This document shows positions 13,303-14,047 of a DNA stretch of 14,047 bases, in pieces; position 1 is the stretch's first letter; each line of letters opens with the position of its first letter. This DNA is from Bacillota bacterium (GTDB lineage: Bacteria; Bacillota; Clostridia; Christensenellales; SZUA-584), in contig JAEZIZ010000116.1 of assembly GCA_023415915.1 (NCBI GenBank), positions 1-14,047 on the forward strand, written 5' to 3'. Both the position numbers and the translations under genes were made by a program. The notes beneath the pieces were generated by a model. It was not told where the DNA came from, made no database searches, and saw only the letters and a program-made list of their open reading frames with translations.

Positions 13303-13328
13303 ATATACTAGATCGGAGCGCGGTGCAA
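13300..13328 (-). promoter_or_regulatory. Predicted scfA promoter
   Basis: On the minus strand TTGCAC (13328-13323, only TTG matches), a 17-nt spacer and a perfect TATAAT (13305-13300) sit 40 bp before the scfA ATG. It begins 3 bp past the stop of the TIGR04086-type gene, so scfA need not be transcribed from upstream. Confidence 0.72.
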
Positions 13329-13331
13329 CTT

Positions 13332-13808
13332 TTATTTGCCGGGAACGGTTATCTTGCGCCTTGATATCCTCTTCGCCTTTTTCGAACCGCCAAAGAAGCT
13401 CGCGACGATTATCGCAAACACAGCCCCTATAAGCAGCCCCATCAGCATGTCGGAGAACAACAGGGCAACGTTGCCGAAGGCACTGTTGATAAGCGAGAAT
13501 ATAAGATAGCTCAGCAGCATATACATCAAGCCTGTTATGCCGCCGCACAGCCATTGCTTGTCGGCCATACCCTTTACCGCAAAATACGAGGCCGCGAGTA
13601 TTCCGAGTATCTTTATTACCTGGTTCACGGGCGCTATGACGCCGTCTTTAAGCCCTGTTTCCTTGATAATCAGCGCAAAAAGCAGTATAACGGCTATCGT
13701 AAATATCATGGAAATAAGCGTGCCTTTAAGCGCGTTTTTCATCAGCTCCGAAAAGGACGTCTTCTTTTCTTTCGTTTTCAGGTTTGCCGTGCCGGCGTTC
13801 ACATTCAT
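13332..13808 (-). CDS. TIGR04086-type small membrane protein of SCIFF loci
   Basis: A 158-residue protein with a hydrophilic Lys-rich N-terminus (about 1-27), four hydrophobic segments (about 28-50, 59-78, 84-107 and 113-137) and a basic tail. Members of this family stand next to SCIFF genes in many Clostridia, which is the main basis for the call; no biochemical role is established. The ATG at 13808 is chosen because AAGGGGGA ends 7-8 nt upstream. A TTG at 13826 is in frame but lies at that ribosome binding site. It may be a permease or anchor for the peptide, but that is only suggested by its neighbours. Confidence 0.82.
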   Translation of the reverse strand: MNVNAGTANLKTKEKKTSFSELMKNALKGTLISMIFTIAVILLFALIIKETGLKDGVIAPVNQVIKILGILAASYFAVKGMADKQWLCGGITGLMYMLLSYLIFSLINSAFGNVALLFSDMLMGLLIGAVFAIIVASFFGGSKKAKRISRRKITVPGK

Positions 13809-14047
13809 TGCATATTCCCCCTTCAAAATAATAATTATGAATAACCGCGGCTGTTTATGACGCCGGCTTTAAAAAACCGTGTTGTATAACAAACATAATG
13901 GATAACTTATGAATTGGTATAAGATTCTTCGTCCCTTCGGTCCTCTGAATCATCATGCACTACCCGCACCACAATAAACGAAAACATCTTCCATCTACGC
14001 ACAACCCAGCTATAATTGAGATATGGCAAGAGTTCGCATGTCATTGT
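13809..14047. other. Non-coding right edge
   Basis: No gene is supported here. A minus-strand frame is open from the window edge to a TAA at 13907 (46 codons) but has mixed third-base use and resembles no family I know. A TATAAT at 14011-14016 with an ATG at 14023 on the plus strand lacks a good -35 box and ribosome binding site. The promoter for the TIGR04086-type gene should be in this stretch, but no strong match was found. Confidence 0.45.

Noticed and set aside
13907..14047. Minus-strand frame open from the window edge to TAA, possible C-terminus of a gene upstream of the TIGR04086-type gene
   Set aside because: Forty-six open codons are not rare by chance, third-base use is mixed, and the peptide resembles neither YajC nor Tgt, which would be likely neighbours. 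More sequence to the right would decide.
14011..14047. Plus-strand TATAAT followed by an ATG running off the edge
   Set aside because: No acceptable -35 box (TTCCAT at 16 nt matches poorly) and no ribosome binding site, with only 25 bases of frame visible.

Overview
The window reads as a compact, mid-GC chromosomal segment of a Clostridia-type Firmicute. Three things point there: a SCIFF ranthipeptide precursor with its radical-SAM maturase and the TIGR04086-type membrane protein, a HlyD-like/yggS/sepF/divIVA division neighbourhood, and a SigB/SigF/SigG-type sigma factor with partner-switching regulators. AUA codons, TTG/GTG starts and strong purine-rich ribosome binding sites are common. A Christensenellales-like gut lineage is a guess; the order cannot be fixed from this stretch alone. 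Every gene except glpP is on the minus strand, so the units are listed below from left to right but are transcribed right to left.

1-3913: a surface-glycan unit. A promoter at 3627-3654 drives a GT4 glycosyltransferase, UDP-galactopyranose mutase (glf) and a flippase-like multi-pass membrane protein, and a terminator closes it at 150-174. The three together suggest a galactofuranose-containing glycolipid or wall polymer. 3914-7495: a division block, hlyD-like, yggS, sepF, then a 261-bp non-coding gap full of hairpins, then divIVA. The ylmG and ylmH genes often found between sepF and divIVA are absent. 7543-9568: a sigma partner-switch operon with a STAS antagonist, an anti-sigma-like protein that has lost its ATP-binding boxes, the sigma factor, and a second intact GHKL ATPase, ended by a terminator. 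9616-11205: a monoacylglycerol-lipase-like hydrolase and glpP, divergent, with predicted promoters whose -35 boxes overlap. 11202-13808: a TIGR04086 membrane protein, scfA (SCIFF), scfB (maturase) and a gamma-carbonic-anhydrase-like protein translationally coupled to scfB. A strong terminator lies between scfA and scfB and should make peptide transcript exceed enzyme transcript.

Structures not explained by genes: a dispersed ~36-bp hairpin repeat with a GNRA tetraloop in three copies (108-144, 4943-4979, 4985-5014), with base changes that keep pairing in the stem next to the loop; a possible two-state leader before divIVA; and an inverted repeat over the scfA -10 and start region. No tRNA, rRNA, CRISPR array or insertion sequence was seen. 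The closest things to something new are the hairpin repeat family and the sigma operon with one dead-looking and one intact ATPase.
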